NCBI GenBank assembly: GCA_002320775.1
Contig: DCKY01000064.1
Location: 1-33,318, forward strand
Direction: 5' to 3'
Length of the DNA: 33,318 nucleotides
DNA from: Planctomycetes bacterium UBA1662
GTDB lineage: Bacteria; Planctomycetota; UBA8108
Below, one piece after another: positions 6,756-14,660 of this stretch (positions are counted from its first letter, which is position 1; each line of letters opens with the position of its first letter). A program made the translations under genes and the position numbers. The notes below the pieces were generated by a model that saw only the letters and a program-made list of their open reading frames with translations, made no database searches and had not been told where the DNA came from.

Positions 6756-8060
6756 CTACTTGTCGCCGGTCAGCGGGATCTCGCGATAGATCCTCGACTT
6801 CTCACGATCGTAGTAGAGCTTGCCGTTGATAAAGGCCTTGAGGACGAAGCTTCGGTAATCGAGCGGATGTCCACTCAGGATCAGCAGGTCAGCGTCTTTT
6901 CCTTTTTCAAGACTACCCAGCCGATCATCCACACGAAGCGTACGGGCGGGATTCAGGGTGATGGCCTTCAGGGCGTCCTCATTCGACATTCCGCCGCGTA
7001 CGGCAAAGGCCGCGTCGACGTGCAGGGTGGCCAGGTCGCGCCCTGCAAGACCGCTCAGGCTGATCCCGCGACGATAGGGAAGAATCGAAACCTGGCACCC
7101 GGCCCGGGAAAAGGCTGCAGGACGACGAACGGGAGCCATCTGGCCTTTTTCAAACAGGGGCCCGGTAGTGTTGAAATCGAAATCGGGTCCACGTGACTTG
7201 ACCAGCACCGGCACGTTCGCAGCCGCCAGGTCGGCAGCCATCATCCAGGCATCCTTGGGCTCGTTGAGCACGGCATCGAAACCGTACTCCCTGCTGAGGG
7301 AGAGAACGATCTTCACCTCATGGTTATTGACCGGCGAAAAAATCGTCGGGCGGGTATTTTCCAAAACAGCCACATAGAGCTTGAGGCTCGAGCTGAGCTT
7401 CGGTGGGGTGGCCTTCTTCTCCCGGGCCTCGGCCCGCTTTGCGAGATAGGCCTTTGCCTGCTTGAAGCGCTCTCTCAGAAGAAAATAATTAAGCTCCAGC
7501 TGGCGGGTGGGTAACGAAAAATAGTTCAGCGCCGGTTCCTTCACCAGCATCTCTCCCAGGTTGCCCTTGGTGAGCTTGATAACCGCTGAATTGCTGCCGC
7601 CGTAAAGCGGGCCATCCTGTCCAAAGCCGCCAAAGAAGGGGGCTGGAAGCACCTGCATCGTCGTGATTCCATTGGCGAGGGCTATCGTAAGCTCACGATC
7701 CCAGGGGTCCAGGCCATTGCCGATATTGCCCGAGCTGGTCTCGATCCCCACCCCCATGGCGACTACAGCGACAAAACCCGGACAAACATACAGGCCCTTC
7801 GCGTCATGAACCCGGGCTCCTTCCGGCGCCGCGAGCTCGGCGGCAACCTCGAGGATCTTTCCATCCTTCCAGGTCACGGTCCCTCGACGCACCATGGGGC
7901 CGGAAACCGGCAGGACGGTGGCACCGACGACCGCCTGGACGACGGACTTCTTCTCTTTTTCCCTGGCCTCCTCGGCGCCAAGCGAAGCGCAGAAAAACGC
8001 TGAGAGGACGAGTGAAAGAAGTAAGGCCGGCATTCGGTGATCGCGCATTCTACTGGTCAT
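6756..8060 (-). CDS. Exported amidohydrolase-family protein, active site degenerate
   Basis: The 434-residue product has a signal peptide (hydrophobic residues about 11-26). The amidohydrolase N-terminal beta-sandwich is followed by the barrel entry 'CPGFVAVVAMG' at 93-103, where active members have PGxIDxHxHxG, so both metal-binding His residues are missing. The C-terminal family signature is intact: 'AITLNPARTL', 'LGSLEKGKDADLLILSGHPLD' (in part) and 'FINGKLYYD'. A basic stretch at about 199-217 sits where sister proteins carry lysine-rich inserts. The start is well supported by GGAGG 7 bases upstream, and the ATG overlaps the preceding gene's stop (ATGA). Relatives such as imidazolonepropionase-like enzymes cleave cyclic amides or peptides. 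This copy is probably not a metal-dependent hydrolase and may act as a partner subunit or binding protein. Confidence 0.8.
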   Translation of the reverse strand: MTSRMRDHRMPALLLSLVLSAFFCASLGAEEAREKEKKSVVQAVVGATVLPVSGPMVRRGTVTWKDGKILEVAAELAAPEGARVHDAKGLYVCPGFVAVVAMGVGIETSSGNIGNGLDPWDRELTIALANGITTMQVLPAPFFGGFGQDGPLYGGSNSAVIKLTKGNLGEMLVKEPALNYFSLPTRQLELNYFLLRERFKQAKAYLAKRAEAREKKATPPKLSSSLKLYVAVLENTRPTIFSPVNNHEVKIVLSLSREYGFDAVLNEPKDAWMMAADLAAANVPVLVKSRGPDFDFNTTGPLFEKGQMAPVRRPAAFSRAGCQVSILPYRRGISLSGLAGRDLATLHVDAAFAVRGGMSNEDALKAITLNPARTLRVDDRLGSLEKGKDADLLILSGHPLDYRSFVLKAFINGKLYYDREKSRIYREIPLTGDK

Positions 8061-9460
8061 CTAATCGCCTCCCCGCTCAGCTTTCCGGTAGAAGGATCAT
8101 CCTCGAAAACCTTTCGGCCCTCGACATACACCGAGAGCAGCCTGGCGGTGCCCGAGAGAGGATCCCTGTCGTAGCAGGCGAAATTGGCCAGGCCTCCCTT
8201 TTTGAGGCTGCCCACCTTCGCGCCAAGACCAACAATGTCGGCCGGAACCGAGGTCACACCCGCAAGGGCCTCATGGGGAAGGACCCCCGATTTGACCATC
8301 GCGGCAAGCTGAAAGAAAATCTCCCGGTGTCCATCGATGGTGTCCCGCAGGGGAACAAAAGCCACCGGCATACCGCTGCGGAGGAACAACCTCGCTGTGT
8401 TGACATAGATACTCGTCTCCGGAATCCGCCCCATTCGAGGCTCCAGGATAACGGCCGTGATCTGCTTTTTGCGCTCGATGAGCATCTCGACGATCTCCGG
8501 AGGCTGCGGCCCTGTCACCAGGACAAACTGAAATTTGATCGGCAGCTTGTCAAAGAAGGCGAAGAAATGAGCGAGGGCGGCCGGGCTCGTCACCCTGACA
8601 AAGGCCTTCTTCTCACCCTTGAAAAGCTGGACCAGGGGATCCGGGATCTTGGGCTTCGCCGGCGGCTTGGCCGCGGCAGGTTTGGCCGCCGGGGGAGCGG
8701 GAGCTGGTTTCTTCTCTCCTGTTGACGGCTGGGAGGCCTTTTTCTTGGCTTCCTCGGCTTTCTTGCGCGCATCCTCCTCGGCCTTCTTCTTCGCCGCCTT
8801 CTCCTTGAGAATATCGTCAACCGCCTTTTTCAGGTAGCGAAGGCCTGCGTCATACCAGGCCTTTCCGGAGGAAAAGCCCAGCAGGAGATAGGCTGATTTT
8901 TCCAGCACCAGCTCTCCTGGCTCCTTCTCCTTGCCAAGGGCGGGCCTGATAACGGAGGCCTGGCCCGCGATGAGCCCCCGGGTGTCATTGGGAACCACCG
9001 CGAAGGTGGTATAGCCGGTTCGTCCAAGACGCCTGTAGACCTCGTGCTTCAGGTTCAGAGACGACAGCCCGACAGCCTTGCGTCCATCGGAGGGAGACGA
9101 ATTCGACTGGGAAGCTCTTCCCGGACCCGAGGTAAAGTTCACCTGGCTGATCCCGCTGAGAGGATTCACCAGGCCTGGAAGAACAACCGCCCCGGGCAGC
9201 TCGACGACCTTCACTCCCTCCGGGGGCTTCGCGCCAGCGGCAAGCACATCTTCAATCTTGCCGTCACGAACGATCAGGATTCCGGCGGCGGCGGCCTCGC
9301 CCGCGGAACGAATGATCTTCCCGGCCCGATAGGCCACCACCTCCCCGTCCGCCGCTACGGCGGGACTGAGAAAGGCAAGCAGCGCCGGCAGCAGCAGCCG
9401 GACGATCCGCGCTCGGCCGCGCTCACGATTGTCTTGATCCTGGTACATCTTTAATCTCAT
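8057..9460 (-). CDS. Exported amidohydrolase-family protein, active site lost, Lys/Ala/Pro-rich insert
   Basis: The 467-residue product has a basic N-region and a signal peptide (about 20-37). The barrel entry reads 'LPGLVNPLSGIS' (94-105), so the HxH metal motif is absent. A long low-complexity insert of Lys, Ala, Glu and then Pro (about 211-272) interrupts the barrel at the same place as in its neighbours. The usual C-terminal signature is worn down: 'VGSLKKGGLANFACYDRDPL' aligns with the normal GKDADL stretch but has lost the Asp residues. Of the six genes this one has drifted furthest from an active enzyme. GGAG lies 6 bases before the ATG. It overlaps the downstream gene by 4 bases and follows the active-looking paralogue after 22 bases, so co-expression is very likely. 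Confidence 0.75.
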   Translation of the reverse strand: MRLKMYQDQDNRERGRARIVRLLLPALLAFLSPAVAADGEVVAYRAGKIIRSAGEAAAAGILIVRDGKIEDVLAAGAKPPEGVKVVELPGAVVLPGLVNPLSGISQVNFTSGPGRASQSNSSPSDGRKAVGLSSLNLKHEVYRRLGRTGYTTFAVVPNDTRGLIAGQASVIRPALGKEKEPGELVLEKSAYLLLGFSSGKAWYDAGLRYLKKAVDDILKEKAAKKKAEEDARKKAEEAKKKASQPSTGEKKPAPAPPAAKPAAAKPPAKPKIPDPLVQLFKGEKKAFVRVTSPAALAHFFAFFDKLPIKFQFVLVTGPQPPEIVEMLIERKKQITAVILEPRMGRIPETSIYVNTARLFLRSGMPVAFVPLRDTIDGHREIFFQLAAMVKSGVLPHEALAGVTSVPADIVGLGAKVGSLKKGGLANFACYDRDPLSGTARLLSVYVEGRKVFEDDPSTGKLSGEAIR

Positions 9461-9482
9461 AACAGACTCCGCTCCAGCGGCT

Positions 9483-10739
9483 TCAGAAACGCTGGGGCTC
9501 CTTGCTCGTATCGTAGGCTATCTTTCCATTCACCATCGTCAGCACCACCGACTGGCGCGGATCGAGTGGGTCGCCTGTCCAGATGACGATATCCGCATCC
9601 TTGCCGGCCTCGAGGCTTCCGATTCTCTTTTCCATTCCAAGGGCGCGGGCGGCATGAATGGTGATACCCGCAAGGGCCACATCTTCCTTGAGCCCCAGGC
9701 GTACGGCCATGGCTGCCTGATAGACGAGCTCCTCCGCGGGAACCACGGGGGCGTCGGTATTGACGCCAACCGTCTTGATTCCACCGCGATACCATTCGTA
9801 GGCAAGACCCCGGAAACCTCCGCGGCGATTGTCCCAACGGAACTCTCGAGGACCATTCATCACCTGGATGCCGCGCTTCGCAACCTCCGGAGCCAACTCG
9901 AAACCATCAAAGGTGCCGTGATCTATAACCACCCAGAGCCCCATCTCATCATGCAGAATCCTGAGGGTCGAAAGAATGAGGTGATATCCCTGGGTATGAA
10001 CCACGACCGGATACTCCTTGTGAAACAGCCCGCGGAACATTTCCAGACGGGGATTCTTGACCGGCTTCTTTTTCGTTTTGTCGGCTTCCCACGCATCCCA
10101 TGCCTTGGTATAGAGCTGGCCCTCCTTCAGGGCATTGCGGATCAACCAGTTCATACCGACCCTGGAATAGCCAAGGTCGCCTCCACGCCGCTCGGGGTTG
10201 CCCCCCTGGGCGATCTTCAGAGCCCCGGGGAAACGTATCAGCATCTCACTGAGATCCTTGCCCGCGGTCTTGATCAAGGTGCCGAAGCCGCCCATATTCG
10301 TACCGCTGCCGGGAATAAAGAGCGCCGTGGTGACCCCGCCGGCCAGGGCTCTCTTGAGCAGGGCGTTGCGGGGCATGATGTTATCGAGCGTCCTGAATCC
10401 CGGGTTCACCGAGTAGACCATATCGTTGAGGTCGCCGCCGGCGATATGCGAGTGGAGCTCCACAAAGCCGGGGACGATCCAGCGCCCGCTGGCATCGATA
10501 AGCTGATAGCCCTTCGGGGGCTTCCAGTCCGATGCGGGCGCCGCGATAATCTTTTCGATGCGCCCGTCTGAGACGAGCAGGACTCCTCCCTCGACAGCTC
10601 CCTTTGTCACGGTGACGATCTTGCCGCCCCGAATCGCCCATCGCTGCGCAGCGGCGCCGTCTTCGCAATAAATCGGCCTGGCGAGAAAACTCACCGCGAG
10701 CAGAAGTATGGCAGCCTTCCAGGATCTATTCATTTGCAT
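9483..10739 (-). CDS. Exported amidohydrolase with a complete metal-binding site
   Basis: The 418-residue product has a signal peptide (about 8-25). It keeps every ligand expected for the metal-dependent amidohydrolase barrel: 'PGFVELHSHIAG' (His96, His98), 'PVVVHTQ' (His248), 'VVIDHGTFDG' (His274) and 'VGVNTDAP' (Asp329). The C-terminal signature 'IGSLEAGKDADIVIWTGDPLDP' (in part) is intact. A short Lys-rich segment (about 214-228) precedes the strand holding His248. It is therefore the one clearly catalytic member of the array, probably hydrolysing an amide, peptide or cyclic amide outside the cytoplasm; the substrate is not predictable from motifs. The gene overlaps the preceding two-domain gene by 14 bases, with AGGACAGG-like bases just before the ATG. 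Using the second ATG (10731-10733) would shorten the overlap to 8 bases. Confidence 0.88.
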   Translation of the reverse strand: MQMNRSWKAAILLLAVSFLARPIYCEDGAAAQRWAIRGGKIVTVTKGAVEGGVLLVSDGRIEKIIAAPASDWKPPKGYQLIDASGRWIVPGFVELHSHIAGGDLNDMVYSVNPGFRTLDNIMPRNALLKRALAGGVTTALFIPGSGTNMGGFGTLIKTAGKDLSEMLIRFPGALKIAQGGNPERRGGDLGYSRVGMNWLIRNALKEGQLYTKAWDAWEADKTKKKPVKNPRLEMFRGLFHKEYPVVVHTQGYHLILSTLRILHDEMGLWVVIDHGTFDGFELAPEVAKRGIQVMNGPREFRWDNRRGGFRGLAYEWYRGGIKTVGVNTDAPVVPAEELVYQAAMAVRLGLKEDVALAGITIHAARALGMEKRIGSLEAGKDADIVIWTGDPLDPRQSVVLTMVNGKIAYDTSKEPQRF

Positions 10740-13269
10740 CTACCTGTCCTTTGAATTTATCGACTCCATGCACCAGCTCCCCATCGACCATCACTCCAAG
10801 AACCCGGGATGTCAGTGAGAAGGGCTCGCCGGAGAGAATGACGAGATCCGCGTCCTTACCCTTCTCGATGCTGCCCACCCGGTCAGAGATACCGAACTGC
10901 TCCGCGGGTACGGTGGTCATCGAACGCAGGGCAAGCCGTGAGTTCCAGCCCTCTCGGACAGCGTAGGACACCTGCAAGGGCAAGAGCCTGGCTCCATCGG
11001 CGACTCGGGAACGAATCGAGAAGCTGATACCGAGAGTGCTCAACCGCTGGGGCCAGTTAACCGTCGTATTGTCCTGCTTGACGACCAGTGGATTCTGCAG
11101 GACAAGCCCCTCCGTCTTGGCAAGGAGCAGGCCGGCCATCCCGGCGAGGTTCTCATCTCTTTTCAGCGAAGCGAGACCGCTGCAGAGAACTCGGATTTTA
11201 TACTGGTCTGTGTACAGCGCGACGATACCAGGAACCGATGCGGCATTGGGCGCCTCGACCAGAGCCGGAACCGCGCCCGTGAAGAGCGCCCTGTAGGGCT
11301 CATAGGCTTCCTGGAGCTTGGGCGCCTTGTCCTTGAATTCGGCGCTTTTCTTCTCCGCCGCTTCCTTCTTCTTCTCAAACGCTACCCAGCTGTCATGGTA
11401 GGCCTTGGCTGCCTTGAGGGTTTTGCTCGATGACTTGGAGAAATACTGTGCGGCGTAAGGTTTGATTACCGCCGCGGCCGGATCCTTGGCCGCGAGCTTC
11501 AGAGCGGAAACCTGCCCGGCAGCCGGAGGCGCTATCAGGACCGTTGTAATCCCGGCTCGGACCAACTCCCCCAGCGCGGGGTCACGCGGGTCGATCGAGT
11601 CGACGAGCCTGAAATCGGCTGCCTTGCCCGCCCCCGCGCTGCCGGGGGCCGCATCGAAACCCGGCACGAGGGACTCGGCGCGAGAACCGGCGGTCCCACC
11701 CGCATCGATCAGACCTGGAATGACCGTCTGGGAGGACGCGTCGATAACCCGCACCGCCTTGTCCATTCCGTCATGGAGCAGGCCGGGACCAGCGTACTCA
11801 ATCTTGCCTTTCCTGACGATCACGATGCCGTTGGAATACTCCGCGCCGCTGCCAATGACAAGACGTCCGGCACGAATGACAGTGCAATCTTCCGTGATCG
11901 GAGGAGCCCGGTTGAACACCAGCTCTCCATTGATGAACACGGCCTGTACACGGTTGTCGGCACTCAGCGGGTCACCGCCGAGCACGACCAGGTCCGCGTC
12001 TTTACCCTCGGAGATGCTGCCAATGCGGTCAGCCACCCCGAGAACCCGCGCGGGATTGAGAGTGATTGTCCGTAGAGCCTCGCGAGGTTCCATTCCTACT
12101 CTTACCGCCGCAGCGGCCTGCAGGAGGAGGTTCTTTCCCTCGGCATCGGTAGGACTATTGAGTATCACCGGGACTCCGGCGTGATGCATCCGCAAGATGG
12201 ACTCCTCCTGGAGCCGGCCCTCGATGGCCGGACTCTGCAGATCTCCCCCAGGCAGCTTGCCGGATTGAAACGCCCCGGGGAAAATCACAGGCACCTTCAT
12301 CCTGGCAAGCCAGGAGGTAAGCTTCTCGGCCTCGGCACCTCCCTCGATCACCACCTTGATGCCCGCCTCGCGGGCAAGCTCGAGGATATGATAGATGTCC
12401 CTCGCCTTATTGGCCCGCACGCGAAGATGATCGGCGCCGGATATAACAGGATAGAGACTCGCAGAGATGAGGTCGTAGGCCGGCCGGGAGGTTCCAGCCC
12501 GCAGGTGGCCGGCAAGTGAATCGCGGTAGCCGCGGGCCCTGGAGATCACCTGCCTGAGAGCGAGAAACTCCCCGGCACGAGACTGGGGCAACGGCGGCAC
12601 GAGCACCTCGAACGGATTGTCCGGCGAGGCCCCGATCGGGGGAGAGTAGATCGAAGGCTGAATACGGGAGAGCTCTCCAAGGGTGACCTGCAAACCACTC
12701 GATTCCGCAACAACTCGCATCCTGGGATTGGCCTTGGAGCCTGCGGTCTTGACCACGGCTCCCTGTCCCGAAATCAGCCTCGTTCTTGTCTTCCCAACTG
12801 GCACCCCCGGCGCCAGGTAGACCGAGGTCACTCCTCCTTTGAGCAGTTCACGGTTCTCTCGATAAAAATCCCAGCCATCGATCGCCTGGACCTGGGGAGA
12901 CAGGCTCCCGAGCGTCTCCCGATTGTCGCTGGCGAGGTTGGTCTCGGCATCAAGGAGACCCGGCATCACCACATAGCCATGCAGGTCATGGACCTTTATC
13001 CCAGCGGGAATTTTCACATCTTTTCCAACAGCCTTGATCCTGCCGTCCTCGACAACCAGGTTCGAGTTCTCATGGATCTCCCCTGAGATGGTGTAGACCG
13101 TTGCGCCGCGCAGGGCGAAGGTACGCGGCGGGGTTCTCTCTCCAGCAGGCAGAACGGCCGGCAGAAGCGCCGCGAACATGACGAGCAGGCACCAGGCAGC
13201 AAGACGCCGGGCGCCGCTCACGCGGCCCCTTGCCAGGCTCAGCTCTCGTTGATGTACGGGTCTCTGCAT
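10726..13269 (-). CDS. Exported two-domain amidohydrolase-family protein, both active sites degenerate
   Basis: The 847-residue product has a signal peptide (about 22-42) and two tandem amidohydrolase domains of roughly 400 residues. Domain 1 (about 50-455) has 'MPGLLDAETNLA' (102-113) at the barrel entry, where HxH is replaced by ExN, and 'LRVRANKARDI' where the next His would be; its C-terminal signature 'SISEGKDADLVVLGGDPLS' is intact. Domain 2 (about 460-835) has 'IPGLIDAGGTAG' (517-528), again without His, a Lys-rich stretch at about 633-651, and an intact 'SIEKGKDADLVILSGEPFS'. Neither domain should bind the usual metal pair. An AGGGA lies about 8-9 bases upstream of the ATG. It sits 38 bases after the preceding gene and overlaps the active-looking paralogue, so both are probably made together. 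Confidence 0.82.
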   Translation of the reverse strand: MQRPVHQRELSLARGRVSGARRLAAWCLLVMFAALLPAVLPAGERTPPRTFALRGATVYTISGEIHENSNLVVEDGRIKAVGKDVKIPAGIKVHDLHGYVVMPGLLDAETNLASDNRETLGSLSPQVQAIDGWDFYRENRELLKGGVTSVYLAPGVPVGKTRTRLISGQGAVVKTAGSKANPRMRVVAESSGLQVTLGELSRIQPSIYSPPIGASPDNPFEVLVPPLPQSRAGEFLALRQVISRARGYRDSLAGHLRAGTSRPAYDLISASLYPVISGADHLRVRANKARDIYHILELAREAGIKVVIEGGAEAEKLTSWLARMKVPVIFPGAFQSGKLPGGDLQSPAIEGRLQEESILRMHHAGVPVILNSPTDAEGKNLLLQAAAAVRVGMEPREALRTITLNPARVLGVADRIGSISEGKDADLVVLGGDPLSADNRVQAVFINGELVFNRAPPITEDCTVIRAGRLVIGSGAEYSNGIVIVRKGKIEYAGPGLLHDGMDKAVRVIDASSQTVIPGLIDAGGTAGSRAESLVPGFDAAPGSAGAGKAADFRLVDSIDPRDPALGELVRAGITTVLIAPPAAGQVSALKLAAKDPAAAVIKPYAAQYFSKSSSKTLKAAKAYHDSWVAFEKKKEAAEKKSAEFKDKAPKLQEAYEPYRALFTGAVPALVEAPNAASVPGIVALYTDQYKIRVLCSGLASLKRDENLAGMAGLLLAKTEGLVLQNPLVVKQDNTTVNWPQRLSTLGISFSIRSRVADGARLLPLQVSYAVREGWNSRLALRSMTTVPAEQFGISDRVGSIEKGKDADLVILSGEPFSLTSRVLGVMVDGELVHGVDKFKGQVDANE

Positions 13270-13307
13270 TTTTCTTTCCCTGGTTTTTCTATTCCTGGAC
13301 AGGCGCT

Positions 13308-14639
13308 TCAGAACGACCTCTCCGGATCCTTGAGCAACCGCTCGAGGTCACGATCCTTGCCGCGTTCATAGACCTCCTTGCCCTCGATGAAGACTCGTTC
13401 AACCCAGCTGCGGGCATCGAGCGGATCACCTGAAAAGATGGCGATGTTCGCATCCTTGCCGACCTCTATGGAACCGACACGGTTGTCAATACCGATGAGC
13501 CTGGCGGGAATGATCGTGATGGTTTCGAGAGCCTTGTCCCTGGGCATACCGAACTGAACCAGCTGCGCGGCCTGGTACCAGTGATGGTAGGGACCGCTGC
13601 GCCCGAAGTAGGGCCCTCTATTGAAATTCGAATCGGCGAGCACCTGCAGAGCGAAGGGAACTCCAGCTTTGTGAAGAAGGATGGGAGTGATGTGCCGCTT
13701 CTCCTCTCCGGTCTCATCATTCTTGTCCCAGACCTCAAGCCGAGGATTGATAATCACCGGACCGAGTCCCTTGCGGGCCGCCAGGATGTCGGCAAGCTTC
13801 CAGGCGTCCGGCCCGAGCACGAGCGTCGCATCAAGATGGTTGGCATCGATAAGCTCAAAAGCCTTGAAAACATCGGAGGCCGTCGGACAGTTGATAAAAG
13901 CACGAAGCTTTCCCCTAACCAGGTCTCGCATGGGCCGGTCTCGCTCGCTGACCTTCTCGGCCGGCACCTTCTTCCAGTCAATCTCTCCCCAGCCTGGACG
14001 GGTATTTACCAATTCGGTCAGGGAGGGCTTCTTATTTTCAATCAACGGAGCCTCGCCGCCGGCGTCCTGGATAGCCTTCATCCTGGAATAAAAGTCGTAG
14101 AACGATTTCCGCAGCGCGGCCATATTCCCCATCCTGTTTTCACCGGAGGCGGGCTGAAGCGAGAGCTTCATGGCCGATGGCGTTTTAATGACAAGCTCCT
14201 CCACCGTTTTACCGCTCGTACGAATAACGGCGCCCTGGCCGCCAAACCGGGTGACGTTCCCGGCAATGCAATGAACGCTGGTCACCCCGTGGCGCAAGGC
14301 GTTGCTGAGGCCGGGAGAGCTGGGATCGATCCCATCCAGCACCGTAACGTAGGGAACGTTGGAAAAGCGCTCGTTGGAAACGCGAAGACCATTGACGCTA
14401 TGCGCATCGACGATACCAGGCATCGCTACCGCCCTGGGCATATCTACGACGCGCGCCGTACGGGGAATCTCAACATCGGTTCCTACAGCCTTGATGCGGC
14501 CGTTTTCCATAAGAATGACGGCCTTCTCTATGTCCTTGCCGGACACCGTGATCGCTCGCCCGACCTTGAGCGCGACGATCTCGTCCGGCTGCGCGGTGAG
14601 ACTTGCGGTTAGAAGCAGTATCGGGGTAATAAAGTTCAT
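13308..14639 (-). CDS. Exported amidohydrolase-family protein, partly degenerate active site
   Basis: The 443-residue product has a short signal peptide (MNFITPILLLTASLTA). The barrel entry is 'MPGIVDAHSVNG' (73-84): the first His (His80) is kept but the second is Val82. The strand that should supply the next His reads 'LRAFINCPTASDV', with Asn in its place, and the following one reads 'ATLVLGPDA', with Gly. The C-terminal signature 'VGSIEVGKDANIAIFSGDPLD' (in part) is nearly intact. This is an intermediate stage of active-site loss compared with its neighbours. It has a central insert at about 195-245 between the barrel strands. AGGT lies about 7 bases before the ATG. It follows the three-domain gene after 21 bases and precedes the two-domain gene by 38. 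Confidence 0.82.
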   Translation of the reverse strand: MNFITPILLLTASLTAQPDEIVALKVGRAITVSGKDIEKAVILMENGRIKAVGTDVEIPRTARVVDMPRAVAMPGIVDAHSVNGLRVSNERFSNVPYVTVLDGIDPSSPGLSNALRHGVTSVHCIAGNVTRFGGQGAVIRTSGKTVEELVIKTPSAMKLSLQPASGENRMGNMAALRKSFYDFYSRMKAIQDAGGEAPLIENKKPSLTELVNTRPGWGEIDWKKVPAEKVSERDRPMRDLVRGKLRAFINCPTASDVFKAFELIDANHLDATLVLGPDAWKLADILAARKGLGPVIINPRLEVWDKNDETGEEKRHITPILLHKAGVPFALQVLADSNFNRGPYFGRSGPYHHWYQAAQLVQFGMPRDKALETITIIPARLIGIDNRVGSIEVGKDANIAIFSGDPLDARSWVERVFIEGKEVYERGKDRDLERLLKDPERSF

Positions 14640-14660
14640 GTCGTTACCTGTAGTCCTCTT

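Noticed and set aside
9654..14612. Several antisense open frames of 240-343 codons opposite the amidohydrolase genes
   Set aside because: The opposite strand carries unmistakable amidohydrolase signatures, and the antisense frames lack motifs and plausible ribosome binding sites.
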